Shown piece by piece: positions 28,097-38,305 of a DNA stretch of 64,000 bases. Each line of letters begins with the position of its first letter. The first letter of the stretch is position 1. The notes below the pieces were generated by a model. It saw only the letters and a program-made list of their open reading frames with translations. It had not been told where the DNA came from and ran no database searches. The stretch spans positions 1-64,000 of the forward strand of contig JAIULZ010000005.1 in the NCBI GenBank assembly GCA_022565805.1, written 5' to 3'. The DNA is from Balneolales bacterium (GTDB lineage Bacteria; Bacteroidota; Rhodothermia; Balneolales; Cyclonatronaceae). Made by a program: the position numbers and the translations under genes.

Positions 28097-30259
28097 TCAC
28101 TGCTCTTTGAGATACCTGGCCAATTCTTCATTAGCCTTATTTATAATCTCAAAAAGTTTAATAATATGTTGCTTTATCAAGTTAATATCAGACTCCGATT
28201 TGGCCAGACTCTCTATTTCTTTGATATGTGATGCTTCCGGATCTATACCTACATAGCCTAATACAGGCTTCATTTTATGAGCAGCTTTTGCAATAGCATC
28301 GAAATTTTGGTTGTCCACGCCCTCATTCAGGCTATCCATATGATCTACAGATTGATCAATAAACAAGTTTATCATTTCATCCATAAACTCTTTATTCCCA
28401 TCTGAAATTTCCCGCAAATAAGCTAAATCTGTTACCATAATAATTTCTGAATTTTCCGAAGCATTGTTGGTATGGCGAGCTGGCGCAACTTCCATATCTG
28501 ACGATACAATAAAATCGGTTTTTAAAGTGGTACCGTTTTTTTTCTGCTGAACCCAATACTTAAGGTTGTCGGGGAAGAATGGTTTTCTAATTATACCATC
28601 CATGCCCGATTTAAGGCATTGCATTTCATCTTCTTTAAGAATTGATGCAGTTAGTGCTAATATAGTGACTTTATCACCCAAAAGATGCCGAATCTTTCGG
28701 GTCGCTTCGTAGCCGTCCATTACCGGCATTTGTATATCCATCAAAACTATATCAAATTCTTCTTGCTGCATTTTCTCGACAGCTTCGAGCCCATTCTTAG
28801 CTACATCATAAGATGATCCCCATTTTTTCAAAATAGTAGTAACTACTTTTCTGTTAATAGGGTGATCGTCAACAACCAGAAATCTTAGATTTTGTAGTAA
28901 CTCATGCGTAATTGTAGTATTGGAGAACTTCGAATCATCGGCTACATCTACAGGAAGCGTAACTTCGAAGCAACTTCCATGGCCAAGCTCACTTTCGAGT
29001 TCAAGTGTACCATTTAGCAAAGATACTGTATTCTTTACAATACTCAAGCCTAAACCTATACCACTATACGAGCGGGTAAATCCCTGCTCTATTTGGGCAT
29101 ATTTCTCAAATACATAGTCTTGTTTATCTTTGGAAATACCAATTCCTGTATCCTGAACGCTAAAACATAAAAGACTACTTTCTTCCTTCCAGTAAATCTT
29201 TGCTTTAACCTCACCTTCGTTAGTAAACTTAATCGCATTATCAAGCAGATTCTTAATAATATTTCTGATCTTTTGATAATCGGATATAAATACAGCCGGC
29301 AGCTGTTCGGAGATTTGGTAGGTATATTTTAAGCCTTTTTCGGTTGCTTTTTCGTGGTAGGCATTTAAAATGGGAATTATATCTTCATCAGGATGAATAA
29401 TATCTTTTGTGAGATAATCCGGATCGTGCTCTGATGTTGAAAACTCAGCTATTCCTGTGAGAACTTCCATCAGGTTTGCTGCAGATAGTTTAATTGATTC
29501 CAGAAAAGATTTTTTACTTAGATCGTCTTCCAAATCTTCGAGCTGTTCTGCTAAACCCACAATTCCATTCATGGGTGTACGAATTTCATGGCTCAGATTA
29601 GCGAGTATCTGATTCTTATTTTGCAGCTGTGTTTGCAATAGGGCTTTTTGCTTCTCAGACTCTTCAATTTCGTACCGGTTATTTATGATGGGGAAAATCC
29701 AGCCGAGCATACTTTCCCCCGGTTTTTCCATAAATGATTTTGCTATAGTAGCAATGTGCACGCAGTTGTCTATAGCAATATAACCGGCAAGTTTACCTTC
29801 TTTTAGATAAGGAAGCATACAGGTGCTCTTTATATGTAAAGCATGCAAGAGTTCTTGCTCTACATCAGGGAAAGTATCGATTTGCCCATATACACATTTA
29901 TTCTCTTTGAACTCTGCAAACCATCTCTCGTAGTAAGGATTAACAGGAATCATTTGAGCGTCTTTATTTTTGCGCCCTTCATTACCTGCTTTCCACGATA
30001 CTAATTGCGAGAAATAGTAATTGGCGGTCTCTTCTGTACCGGTTACTTTGTCTTCCGGTGCTACAGTCTTAGCAGCATCTTCGTTGTAGTCGACTATGTA
30101 AATTGTTAAAGCGGAAGCTTCTATGTGGCTTCCAATGTGTTCCAGAATTTGTTGAAGGCGGATCGCAAATTCCTCATGGCTTAACTTAATGTTACTTACA
30201 TCAGATAACATTTTATAGAGCGCCGGAACTTTGGTGAGCAGGCTTGAGTCAAATTTCAT
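28097..30259 (-). CDS. Hybrid sensor histidine kinase (GAF-like, HisKA, HATPase, REC, Hpt)
   Basis: A 720-residue cytoplasmic kinase with no membrane helix. The N-terminal 200 residues resemble a GAF sensor. HisKA has its phospho-histidine in 'LANLSHEIRTPMNG' near 223. HATPase N, G1 and G2 boxes follow ('NLLDNAIKFT', 'DTGIGI', 'GIGLGLSIV'). A receiver has D near 506 ('VLMDIQMPVMDGYE'), and a C-terminal Hpt domain has its histidine in 'AAHKMKPVLG' near 660. The full His-Asp-His chain suggests a final transfer to the receiver gene 33 bp downstream. Confidence 0.9.
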   Translation of the reverse strand: MKFDSSLLTKVPALYKMLSDVSNIKLSHEEFAIRLQQILEHIGSHIEASALTIYIVDYNEDAAKTVAPEDKVTGTEETANYYFSQLVSWKAGNEGRKNKDAQMIPVNPYYERWFAEFKENKCVYGQIDTFPDVEQELLHALHIKSTCMLPYLKEGKLAGYIAIDNCVHIATIAKSFMEKPGESMLGWIFPIINNRYEIEESEKQKALLQTQLQNKNQILANLSHEIRTPMNGIVGLAEQLEDLEDDLSKKSFLESIKLSAANLMEVLTGIAEFSTSEHDPDYLTKDIIHPDEDIIPILNAYHEKATEKGLKYTYQISEQLPAVFISDYQKIRNIIKNLLDNAIKFTNEGEVKAKIYWKEESSLLCFSVQDTGIGISKDKQDYVFEKYAQIEQGFTRSYSGIGLGLSIVKNTVSLLNGTLELESELGHGSCFEVTLPVDVADDSKFSNTTITHELLQNLRFLVVDDHPINRKVVTTILKKWGSSYDVAKNGLEAVEKMQQEEFDIVLMDIQMPVMDGYEATRKIRHLLGDKVTILALTASILKEDEMQCLKSGMDGIIRKPFFPDNLKYWVQQKKNGTTLKTDFIVSSDMEVAPARHTNNASENSEIIMVTDLAYLREISDGNKEFMDEMINLFIDQSVDHMDSLNEGVDNQNFDAIAKAAHKMKPVLGYVGIDPEASHIKEIESLAKSESDINLIKQHIIKLFEIINKANEELARYLKEQ

Positions 30260-30847
30260 AATCTAATTAACAACTTAATGGTAACCATATAGTCAAATAC
30301 CCAATCTTTTTATAAAGCTAGAAACACTTTTGTTGAATTTAGTCTTTGCCTAATTCATTTAATAAATATAAACACGTTATTTACTGCTGTACCGAAACTC
30401 ATATTTCAATCCAATTATTCCTTCGGTCAAATATTCGGAGCGTATTTTTTTAGATATATGCTGCTACACATATATGTTTTTGAGTATACTAAGTATCCAA
30501 CAATTACGGCATGCTCTACAATTTGTACCTTTTCAGACAATGATTACAGCTTTACACCTACAATTTAAAGGCATCTTTTTACTGTTCAATGAAATTGAGA
30601 CTTCTATTTGATTTTATTCTATAATGATCCGGTTTCTTAGCTATCATTTAGCTTTTTACCACTTTTGGAACTTCTTAAGGCTTGTCAATCTGGTAATGTA
30701 AGAATTACCGGCTTTATTTGATATTAGGAATATGTCTGATTTACAGAATTAGGCGACATCCTGAGTAGAGATGTCGCCTAACTGTTTTTTATCTAGTCAC
30801 TAAACTACTGCACATAATTCTTGTTGCAGTATAACTAATTCTAATTG
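30260..30847. other. Intergenic region holding an orphan plus-strand terminator
   Basis: 588 bp between the kinase start and the LruC protein stop, both minus strand. A strong hairpin at 30743-30790 has its U-run only on the plus strand, where no gene is annotated. A weak TTGAGA (30595-30600) and TATAAT (30620-30625) pair, separated by 19 bp, lies upstream. This could be a small RNA gene. No protein-coding frame is supported. Confidence 0.4.
30743..30790 (+). terminator. Orphan Rho-independent terminator (plus strand)
   Basis: A perfect 12-bp stem pairs TTAGGCGACATC (30749-30760) with GATGTCGCCTAA (30770-30781) around a 9-nt loop, extended by ACAG with CTGT across a bulge. T6 follows on the plus strand. 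On the minus strand no U-run follows, so it is not a typical terminator for the neighbouring minus-strand gene. Confidence 0.75.
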
Positions 30848-33043
30848 TTACTCGTCGTCTCCGGAACCCGGCTTAATATAAAGCAGATTCTCCACCCTGT
30901 TGCCCGGCAGGTCCAGATACCAATCTGGATTCGCAGATCCACCTGATTCTGCCCAGTTTCTAAAATTTGGGTATGCCAAGGTTTTATCTACCGACTCGAG
31001 CGGGTATGGAATGCTAACCGGAACATTAATAGCCCAGTTTAAATTATTTCTACTCTTAAAGTAGCGGTTTTGCGAAGGTCTGGAGTCGTCGTCGCGAGTA
31101 CCAAGTCTCGACAAATCTGCCAAAGCAGTTGGTGACATACCTGGCAGGTGAATCTCATGCGTACGATCTTCTTTTACAAATATGAATGGTTTGTACGGAG
31201 GCGTACCAAGCTGCTCGCGGGTAACCGGGCTGTTAAAGGTTACCGATACCCTGATGGTGTCTTCCTGAACATGATTTGCAGGATTTTGAGTATTCACAAA
31301 ACGACCGATATTTTCGGTTGAATCATCTGTCATTATGATTACTGCTCTGCTATGACCTGCTTCTGTGCCGTTACCATTAAGTGTAACCAGCCCTTTTGGA
31401 GTACGTGTACCGGTAACGCTCGCAACGCTACCAAAAGGTACTGGAAGCTCTACACCAAAGCCGCTTTCTAATGCCGCACCAATCGCGCGGATTACAAAGA
31501 TAAATTCAATATCTACTATTCCGTTTGAGGCATTCGTTACCTCATTAATATGATAATCAAGTACTAAGTCGTTCATATCGTAGTCGCCAAGACTTGGCCA
31601 CAGATCTTCGAAAGCAAGTGTTCCAAAAACTCCGGCTGCCGGATATGGATTATTGAACGCGCGATCCGGATCATCTGGATACTCATCCTGATCATCTGGT
31701 ACACCATCCCCATCGGAATCGCTACCGGAATTGTCGCCTGCACCCGGGTTACAGCTCGATGGTGGTATAAATGCATCGCAGTAAGTAACTCCACTTCCTA
31801 TTGTACCGTTATTGCGATCTATTCCAAACGCATCACAAATATCCATCAAATTGTTAATGGATCCGCCACCATTAATTACGGTGCGAAGGGCAACGTTAAT
31901 TCTTGCATAAGCCGAGTTAGGACCGTTTATATCTCCGTTAACCGTGAGGTCAGTAGTTTCTAAGAGACCACCAGGTCCAAAATTAGTATTTGTACTACCA
32001 TTAGCAGTGGTTCTGCCGGTTACCTCAATGTAAGAATTATTATCTAGGGTAGAGTTTTGGTCAAAATCACCCGATACAATTATGGTACAATTATTTACCG
32101 TTAGCGAATTAGAGTTATTAGCGAAATTGCCGGCTACTTCAAGACGACCATTATTCGTAAAAAGATTCGAGTTATTAAAATTGCCGGAAATATTAGCCTG
32201 ATTGTGATTAATAAACTCCGCGCCGTTATTCACATTTAAGCCAGGAGCATTTAAAATTCCCATATTCTCCAGCTTGTAGCCCAAACCAACACTTGACTGA
32301 TAATTCAAAACACCCTGATTTAACAAATAGGCAGATGTATTATTCAGATTAATTGCCTGCGAAGAAAGGACTCCGGTTTCACCGATTTTTATAGTCGAAA
32401 CAGCACCTCCATTAACATTTACGTTTTGGAAGCTCACATTACCACATGCTTTAAATTCTGAACTACCGCCATTAAACGTTACCGTAACACCTTGTAAAGA
32501 TACACCTTCGGGAACACAAACAGTTTCACCATTATTTATTGTGATACTTCCACCGGCCATGTTTCCAAGCGTGGTTGTACAGCCAGTCGTACAGCTTACA
32601 GGATCTGGAACATTCATGGTCTGTGTGCCGCTGTTCAAGGCAGACTTAGAAACAGATACGTTAATTCTGCTTCCTGAAAGCGGAACAGCCTGGTATTGCG
32701 TAATGTCAGCGCCAAACTTAGAAGCAATCCAAATTTCTTCTAAATAAGTAGGGATATTAACCTTGGTTTCAGCACTACCAGATTTCAAAGAAACACGCTT
32801 CATTACTCTTCCACTTTCTGAAGGGTGTGCTGTTAATATGGATACAACCGCTGGCTGAGATCCTGAATTGCTATTAATTACAAACTCAAAATCTCTGGTT
32901 GTCTCATAATTAAAGTTATTGGGTACTCTCATGTTGTTGAAGCCCTCCTCATTATTACTACCGGATGGACCACTCGAACAAGAGACAGCTAGTAAGGCTG
33001 CTAATGCAAAAGCTGTTATGCTTAGTAGAATTCTTTTATTCAT
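30848..33043 (-). CDS. LruC-domain outer-surface lipoprotein
   Basis: A 731-residue protein with a lipoprotein signal ending 'LAVSC', giving lipidation at C22. Residues about 150-430 are rich in Asn, Gly and Ser in short regular repeats, consistent with a beta-solenoid. A calcium-binding thrombospondin type 3-like repeat ('SDSDGDGVPDDQDEYPDD') lies near 440-460. The C-terminal part has the LruC/DUF4842 signature 'AFEDLWPSLGDYDMNDLVLDY' near 478-498. Related Leptospira and Bacteroides proteins are surface proteins of unknown function. It stands alone; an upstream LytTR regulator gene is on the same strand 487 bp away. Confidence 0.83.
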   Translation of the reverse strand: MNKRILLSITAFALAALLAVSCSSGPSGSNNEEGFNNMRVPNNFNYETTRDFEFVINSNSGSQPAVVSILTAHPSESGRVMKRVSLKSGSAETKVNIPTYLEEIWIASKFGADITQYQAVPLSGSRINVSVSKSALNSGTQTMNVPDPVSCTTGCTTTLGNMAGGSITINNGETVCVPEGVSLQGVTVTFNGGSSEFKACGNVSFQNVNVNGGAVSTIKIGETGVLSSQAINLNNTSAYLLNQGVLNYQSSVGLGYKLENMGILNAPGLNVNNGAEFINHNQANISGNFNNSNLFTNNGRLEVAGNFANNSNSLTVNNCTIIVSGDFDQNSTLDNNSYIEVTGRTTANGSTNTNFGPGGLLETTDLTVNGDINGPNSAYARINVALRTVINGGGSINNLMDICDAFGIDRNNGTIGSGVTYCDAFIPPSSCNPGAGDNSGSDSDGDGVPDDQDEYPDDPDRAFNNPYPAAGVFGTLAFEDLWPSLGDYDMNDLVLDYHINEVTNASNGIVDIEFIFVIRAIGAALESGFGVELPVPFGSVASVTGTRTPKGLVTLNGNGTEAGHSRAVIIMTDDSTENIGRFVNTQNPANHVQEDTIRVSVTFNSPVTREQLGTPPYKPFIFVKEDRTHEIHLPGMSPTALADLSRLGTRDDDSRPSQNRYFKSRNNLNWAINVPVSIPYPLESVDKTLAYPNFRNWAESGGSANPDWYLDLPGNRVENLLYIKPGSGDDE

Positions 33044-33530
33044 GGTAAACCTTTTTTAAATTTCTTGTCTGTATGCCGGGATTGATCATTAAGTTGCAAC
33101 TCTGCAAAGTATCGACTATCAGGATTGCAGATGCTATATACATCTCAACTTTGATCTAAAATATAGGGTATTTCAGTTGTAGCGTAACCCGATTCGATGA
33201 AGTATTGCAATCAGTCGATAAAATAAATGTATGGTGAGAACTCTTCCAGATTCTTATATGTTTTCTATATGTTTTCGAAAGAAACTATAAACATAACACC
33301 CATTACATATCTGTCTTTGATGAGCAGTATTGTGAAAGTATCCGTGCTTAAATAAGGAACTACATTAGTATTAATATAGCATCTACAAACACTTCATCAT
33401 AATAGCAAAGCGTATCGATTCATCTTATAAGCCTTTTGTTTCCCAATAATTGGTTTAGGCAAACAGCATATATATCGTTTAGTAGCCTGGATTCTTAGCT
33501 TAAGTACTTATATTAAATGCAGAATATTTT
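33044..33530. other. Intergenic region upstream of the LruC lipoprotein gene
   Basis: 487-bp AT-rich spacer between the LytTR regulator stop and the lipoprotein start, likely holding the lipoprotein promoter. A short palindrome, CCAATAATTGG, lies near 33445-33455. LytTR proteins bind paired direct repeats, but I could not recognise a pair with confidence. Confidence 0.4.
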
Positions 33531-34217
33531 TTACAGCAAGTTAAGAGACTGAAAAAGTTTTTCTTTGTAAGAGCCTCCAATGGGTATCGCTCTTTTACCA
33601 ATTAAGACAGAATTATCTTCTACAGACTCAATTTTATCGCGACGTACAGTATATGTACGGTGAATTCTTATAAAATCTTTTTTGGGCAGTCTGTCTGCAA
33701 GGGCTTTCATAGTTATATGTACAATAAATCTCTCTTTATCGGTAAATATAACCATATAATCTGCTGCTGCCTCTATATAAAGGATATCATGAAAACGAAT
33801 TTTCACGAGCTGATTATCTTTTTTAACAAAAAGGTGGTTCATACCATCCTGTACTGTTTGCCGGCTTTCAAAAATATCTTTTGCTTTAGAAACCGCTCTT
33901 AGAAAACGGGGGTAATCAAGTGGTTTTAAAAGGTAATCTACGGCATCGTGCTCAAATGCTTTTACGGCATATTCTTCTTTTGAGGTCACAAAGATTACAA
34001 GAGGTTTGTCTTTCAAAGAGTTAAGGAAGTCTATGCCGCTTACTTCGGGCATTTCCACATCCAGAAAAACAAGATCTATTTTTTGCTTCGATAGCAACGA
34101 AATTGCTTCGATAGCGCTCTCACAGCTGGAAACTAAGTCCAGATTGGGTGTTTTGTCAACAAGTTTTCTCAGAATATCTCTGGATAACTGTTCGTCATCG
34201 ACAATCAAACAGTTCAT
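33531..34217 (-). CDS. LytTR-family response regulator
   Basis: A 228-residue protein. The receiver (1-120) has D7-D8, phospho-acceptor D53 ('VFLDVEMPEVSG') and K98. The LytTR DNA-binding domain (about 130-228) shows 'DILYIEAAADYMVIFT' and 'FIRIHRTYTV'. It should bind promoter DNA when phosphorylated, but its cognate kinase is not adjacent. It lies 22 bp after the GT2 gene and is probably co-transcribed with it. The LruC lipoprotein gene is the next gene and a candidate target, by position only. Confidence 0.93.
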   Translation of the reverse strand: MNCLIVDDEQLSRDILRKLVDKTPNLDLVSSCESAIEAISLLSKQKIDLVFLDVEMPEVSGIDFLNSLKDKPLVIFVTSKEEYAVKAFEHDAVDYLLKPLDYPRFLRAVSKAKDIFESRQTVQDGMNHLFVKKDNQLVKIRFHDILYIEAAADYMVIFTDKERFIVHITMKALADRLPKKDFIRIHRTYTVRRDKIESVEDNSVLIGKRAIPIGGSYKEKLFQSLNLL

Positions 34218-34239
34218 AATAATAGCTTGATTTAATTAT

Positions 34240-35409
34240 TTAGACCGCCCTCTGTGCACGCTCCCAGTTCACAGATTGCGTTCGTCTTATATAGCGTCTG
34301 AAACCTAAATATACTGCTGTATTCATCATAATGAAGTAAAATGGAATAAAGAAAATTTTCAACTTTATTTTTCTTCTTTCCAACATGTAACCCATAAGTG
34401 CAAAAAAATAAAAAAGTAGCTGTAAAGCTAAAATCAGCTGGTAGATTTGCCCTTCAGAGAAGGCAAGATACACATTAAATATAAACAGTACAGGCAACAA
34501 TAGTGGTGCAAGTGTCCATCGTAAAACACGGTGCGAGACATACTGAAACCATAGCTTTGGATTTGGGAATGGATTAAGCAAATGCCTGAGCCTAACTATC
34601 GATTGAATACCTCCTGCCGCAATTCTAATTTTACGCGTCATTTCTGCGCTTGCATGTGCAGAGGGCTTTTCACTAGCGTTAGCATCCGGGGCGTAAGCAA
34701 CCCTGTAGCCCTTAGCCGCAACCCGTAGTGAAATCATAAAGTCGTCGAGCAGCGTATCTGGTTCTACAGCTTCGTACAGGCTTTTTCGCACAGAGAAAAG
34801 TTCACCGGCGGCTCCTACAACAGAATAAAACTCAAAGTCTTTCTTTTTTAGGTAGCTTTCATACTTCCAGTAAATGCCTTCACCGGCGCCGCTTGCCGCC
34901 TCTTCTTCTCCCATTATTATTCTCTTCTCTCCGGCAACAGCTCCTATTTCCTTATTTGCATAATGCTTAACAATATTACGAACCGCTTCAGGGTTAAGCA
35001 GTGCATTTGCATCAGAAAATATTAGTATGTCGTTGTTGGCATGTTCTACAGCACGTTCCATTGCCGCAATTTTTCCGGCTCTTTCGGGTTTATGAAGCAC
35101 TTTAAACCCGGGGTATGCGCTAAGTAAATCAGGAGTGCCATCATCAGACCCGTCGGTACAAAAAATGATCTCCATTTTATCAACAGGATAATCGAGCTGA
35201 TGCATATTCTCTGCTTTTGCCTTAATCCAGTCGGCCTCATTCCATGCTGCCACTATTAAAGTTACGGCGGGCTCATATGCTGCAATTTCGGCTTCTGTGA
35301 GCTTATTTTTTTTACCAAATAAAGCTGCCATCACCGAAATCACAAATCCATATCCCACGTACGTGTATAGAACAATAATGATTCCAACCCAAAATACAAT
35401 TTCAGACAT
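34240..35409 (-). CDS. Membrane glycosyltransferase family 2
   Basis: A protein of about 389 residues with an N-terminal membrane helix, a GT-A domain and three C-terminal membrane segments. Visible motifs are 'TLIVAAWNEADWI' near 50-62, 'CTDGSDDGT' near 84-92, 'FSDANALLNP' near 131-140 and 'LLDDFMISLRVAAKG' near 217-231. The ATG at 35409 is preferred to a TTG three codons upstream. It is followed within 22 bp by the LytTR regulator gene. It probably belongs to surface polysaccharide or glycolipid synthesis; its acceptor is unknown. Confidence 0.85.
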   Translation of the reverse strand: MSEIVFWVGIIIVLYTYVGYGFVISVMAALFGKKNKLTEAEIAAYEPAVTLIVAAWNEADWIKAKAENMHQLDYPVDKMEIIFCTDGSDDGTPDLLSAYPGFKVLHKPERAGKIAAMERAVEHANNDILIFSDANALLNPEAVRNIVKHYANKEIGAVAGEKRIIMGEEEAASGAGEGIYWKYESYLKKKDFEFYSVVGAAGELFSVRKSLYEAVEPDTLLDDFMISLRVAAKGYRVAYAPDANASEKPSAHASAEMTRKIRIAAGGIQSIVRLRHLLNPFPNPKLWFQYVSHRVLRWTLAPLLLPVLFIFNVYLAFSEGQIYQLILALQLLFYFFALMGYMLERRKIKLKIFFIPFYFIMMNTAVYLGFRRYIRRTQSVNWERAQRAV

Positions 35410-36001
35410 ATTTGTCAATTATTATAGATAATTATGGCACAAACTAAAATATAATATGCCGAACGCGAGATTAATTGTATCTAAATTTTTAGTATCCGAC
35501 TAGTTCTTAAGCGATTATTATAACTACAACAAACCTATCAAAAATATGAGATTAAACTTATGAGAGACTATAAATTAATTTCATTAAAGCGTATGTTTCG
35601 TGGCACATAACAGCATGCCTACTTTTAAATTCTGCTCTGTTATTCTGCTACCACAACATTTTTTCTTCAGAAACTTTTTAAAACTACGCTTTTGCCAGTC
35701 TACTATTTTAAGCCCCAATACGTCAATACCTCGGGACCTTAGCCTCAAATACACCAAAAAGAGAAGATTTGGTAGAAATCCTTCATAAAAACTTTCTCAA
35801 CGACAAAATCTTTACTAAGCTGTTTGTAAGTAATTACTTTTTCTTAAAGTTTTTACCGATGTTAATCTGAACTGAAAATACTATTTTTTGAAGCAAAAAA
35901 TACTTTATTAATAAACTAAATTTATTATTAGATATAATTCCTCAAATAATACCGGGACTTTTTACCTGCCCCCTCCTACATGTAGGCTTTTAAAACTATT
36001 T
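35410..36001. other. Intergenic region with a possible degenerate repeat copy
   Basis: 592 bp between the PAS kinase stop and the GT2 start, both minus strand. A 12-bp perfect palindrome, CCTACATGTAGG, lies at 35975-35986 just past the kinase stop. A degenerate match to the dispersed repeat (minus strand, TGGCAAAAGCGTAGTTTT) lies at about 35664-35701. No gene is supported. Confidence 0.4.
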
Positions 36002-38305
36002 TTAATGGCTAAGCTCATCCAGAATATCGCTGAATTCCATTAATAGAGATAGTATTTTTTCGAGTTCCATTTCTTTAAATGCCCGGTTTAACTCATTTCC
36101 AAAAACTATAAAGAATTCATTTCCCGCTTCTAGGCCAATGTCTTTCAGGTTTTTAATCAATAACTGCATATCTGGCAAATATAAACCAGTTTTCAGGTTT
36201 TCAACAGCTGGCAGCGCTTCAGAAATGAGCTTTTCTCTTAAAGCGGGAGGCAATTGGTCAACATTTTTTTTGAAATCGGAGTAAAATTCACTTCTTAAAA
36301 TTTTATCAGACTCAATTAATGAAAATTCTGTTTCCAACTGGTGTTCTTTTTTAAATGTGCTTAGATAGCCTTCTTCTTTTTGAACTAAGGAATCTGGAAG
36401 TGATAAAGTAAATACGCTGCCAATACCAGCTTCGCTACTAACAATTATTTGCCCCCCCATTTGTTTTGCAAGCTTTGCTGAAATTGCCAGGCCCAGACCA
36501 GTTCCACCGAACTCGCGCGTTATACTCCCACTTTCTTGCTCAAATGACTGAAAGACCTTGGTGAGATACTCTTTACGAATTCCTATACCGGTGTCTTTCA
36601 CAATGAACAATATTCGTGAAAGCCCAAAAAAGTTTCTGTTATTGGGTCTTACTTCAATATTTACACTCCCCACTTTAGTAAACTTAATCGCATTACCCAA
36701 AAGGTTAATAAGTATTTGTTTTAATCTCACGTCATCAACATAGAATATATCTGGCACATCAGATGCAACATGCATACTTAATTTTATTCCCTTTTTATTC
36801 GCTTCGAGCCTAAATAATTGCGTTATCTCAGCAGTAACCTTTCGTATATCCGTTTTATTAGGTTCAATCACAAGTTTACCGGCTTCTATCTTAGATAAAT
36901 CCAGTAAGTCGTTAATTATATGAAGCAAGTTTTTACCACTTGATTTAATGGCCTCTAAAAACGACAGATGGCGACTATCTTGCAGTTCCAGGGCCAACAG
37001 GTCTGCAAAGCCTATTACTGCATTCATTGGCGTTCTAATTTCATGACTTATGTTAGCCAGAAATTCAGATTTTACCTTATTTGCTTCAAGAGCTTTATCT
37101 TTAGCATACCTTAATTGCTCCATAACTTGTTTTTTTTGAGTTATATCGGTCCCATAAGCAAGTATGAAGCGCAGCCCTCCCTTATCATTAAAATATGGGG
37201 TTAGGGTACGCATCATTACACGTTTTTCACCATTGCCCGTTTGAACTTCGTCTTCAAAGGTGATGGATTTTTGGCCCTCAACGGCTTTATCGAATAATTC
37301 ACGGCGCCTTACAGCAATTTCTACGGGCTTATTTCTGTATTCGCAGTAGTCAAAATCTGTACGTCCGATAATCCATTTTCTGATTTCATCGTTTTGAATT
37401 GCTTTTTTATTAACGAACATATATCTGTGGCTGGAATCGAAGGCCACAATTTCTGTATCTATTGTTTTAAGCATCTCATCGTAGAAATCGATTAGCTTGT
37501 ACAAATCAGATATAGCTCTTTCTTCAAAGACATTTTCATCCCCTTTATTAGTCTCGGTAAGAAAACCCTCTACCAGAAATAAGCCGGGTAGCGCACTCTC
37601 TTTAGACATGAACCGTTTAACAGACCACTCTACCACTATAAAATTGTTGTCTTCTGTCTTGACTTTTCCATAAAACATTCTGGCAGAGTCCGGATCGGGA
37701 TTACTCTCAAATTCGGCTAATATCCAAAGTAGTTGGCTTTGCGCATACTCACCAAGATATCCCAATAGAATGTTTTCGGTTTTTTGCTCAACAGAATATC
37801 CTGTAATTTTACAAAATGCCGGGTTTGTCCATTGTAACCCACACTCCCTATTAATGAGGCAAAGCAGTGGTCGTGAAGACTTTTTTACAGTCTTAAGTTT
37901 GTCAGGCGATTTAACTACCGAGCATAAAATGATCTTTTCGGAGTCTGCCCCTGTTACCTTAGCCGAGTTTGGGATAATTGAGAAATTAAAGACAGCAGGC
38001 GAAGGCTCAATATCGAATCTAAATAATCCTGCTTCCCGTAATACTTCCCCTTTTTGAATGTTTTCAAATACTTTTCGAGAATCCCAATTATTTTCAGGAT
38101 CAAATGGGATATCCTTTATTTTATGCTTATTAGCACTACCAGCATGGCATCTATTGAGTAAAGAAGGGCTAGAAAACAGCAGATCGTCCTTTTCGTTAAA
38201 GCAGAAGAAATACGGGGATCGAGCAGCCTCAGTATCACCAAAACAGGAACTGAGCAGATCCGTAATTTCTTTGAAAGCATTATTTATCAAATCAGCGAGA
38301 ACCAT
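36002..38305 (-). CDS. PAS-domain sensor histidine kinase
   Basis: A 767-residue cytoplasmic kinase. A poorly conserved N-terminal region is followed by two PAS-like segments (about 135-260 and 270-395). HisKA has its phospho-histidine in 'LANISHEIRTPMNAVIG' near 420, and HATPase boxes are 'NLLGNAIKFT', 'DTGIGI' and 'GTGLGLAIS'. About 110 helical residues follow ('LPPALREKL...'), a tail that in related kinases usually comes after a receiver; here no receiver is present. It must therefore signal to a separate regulator, possibly the LytTR protein encoded downstream. Strand and gene order allow this, but it is unproven. Confidence 0.88.
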   Translation of the reverse strand: MVLADLINNAFKEITDLLSSCFGDTEAARSPYFFCFNEKDDLLFSSPSLLNRCHAGSANKHKIKDIPFDPENNWDSRKVFENIQKGEVLREAGLFRFDIEPSPAVFNFSIIPNSAKVTGADSEKIILCSVVKSPDKLKTVKKSSRPLLCLINRECGLQWTNPAFCKITGYSVEQKTENILLGYLGEYAQSQLLWILAEFESNPDPDSARMFYGKVKTEDNNFIVVEWSVKRFMSKESALPGLFLVEGFLTETNKGDENVFEERAISDLYKLIDFYDEMLKTIDTEIVAFDSSHRYMFVNKKAIQNDEIRKWIIGRTDFDYCEYRNKPVEIAVRRRELFDKAVEGQKSITFEDEVQTGNGEKRVMMRTLTPYFNDKGGLRFILAYGTDITQKKQVMEQLRYAKDKALEANKVKSEFLANISHEIRTPMNAVIGFADLLALELQDSRHLSFLEAIKSSGKNLLHIINDLLDLSKIEAGKLVIEPNKTDIRKVTAEITQLFRLEANKKGIKLSMHVASDVPDIFYVDDVRLKQILINLLGNAIKFTKVGSVNIEVRPNNRNFFGLSRILFIVKDTGIGIRKEYLTKVFQSFEQESGSITREFGGTGLGLAISAKLAKQMGGQIIVSSEAGIGSVFTLSLPDSLVQKEEGYLSTFKKEHQLETEFSLIESDKILRSEFYSDFKKNVDQLPPALREKLISEALPAVENLKTGLYLPDMQLLIKNLKDIGLEAGNEFFIVFGNELNRAFKEMELEKILSLLMEFSDILDELSH

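Noticed and set aside
35975-35986. 12-bp palindrome CCTACATGTAGG as a terminator of the PAS kinase gene
   Set aside because: Loop too short for a good hairpin and no U-run on the minus strand.
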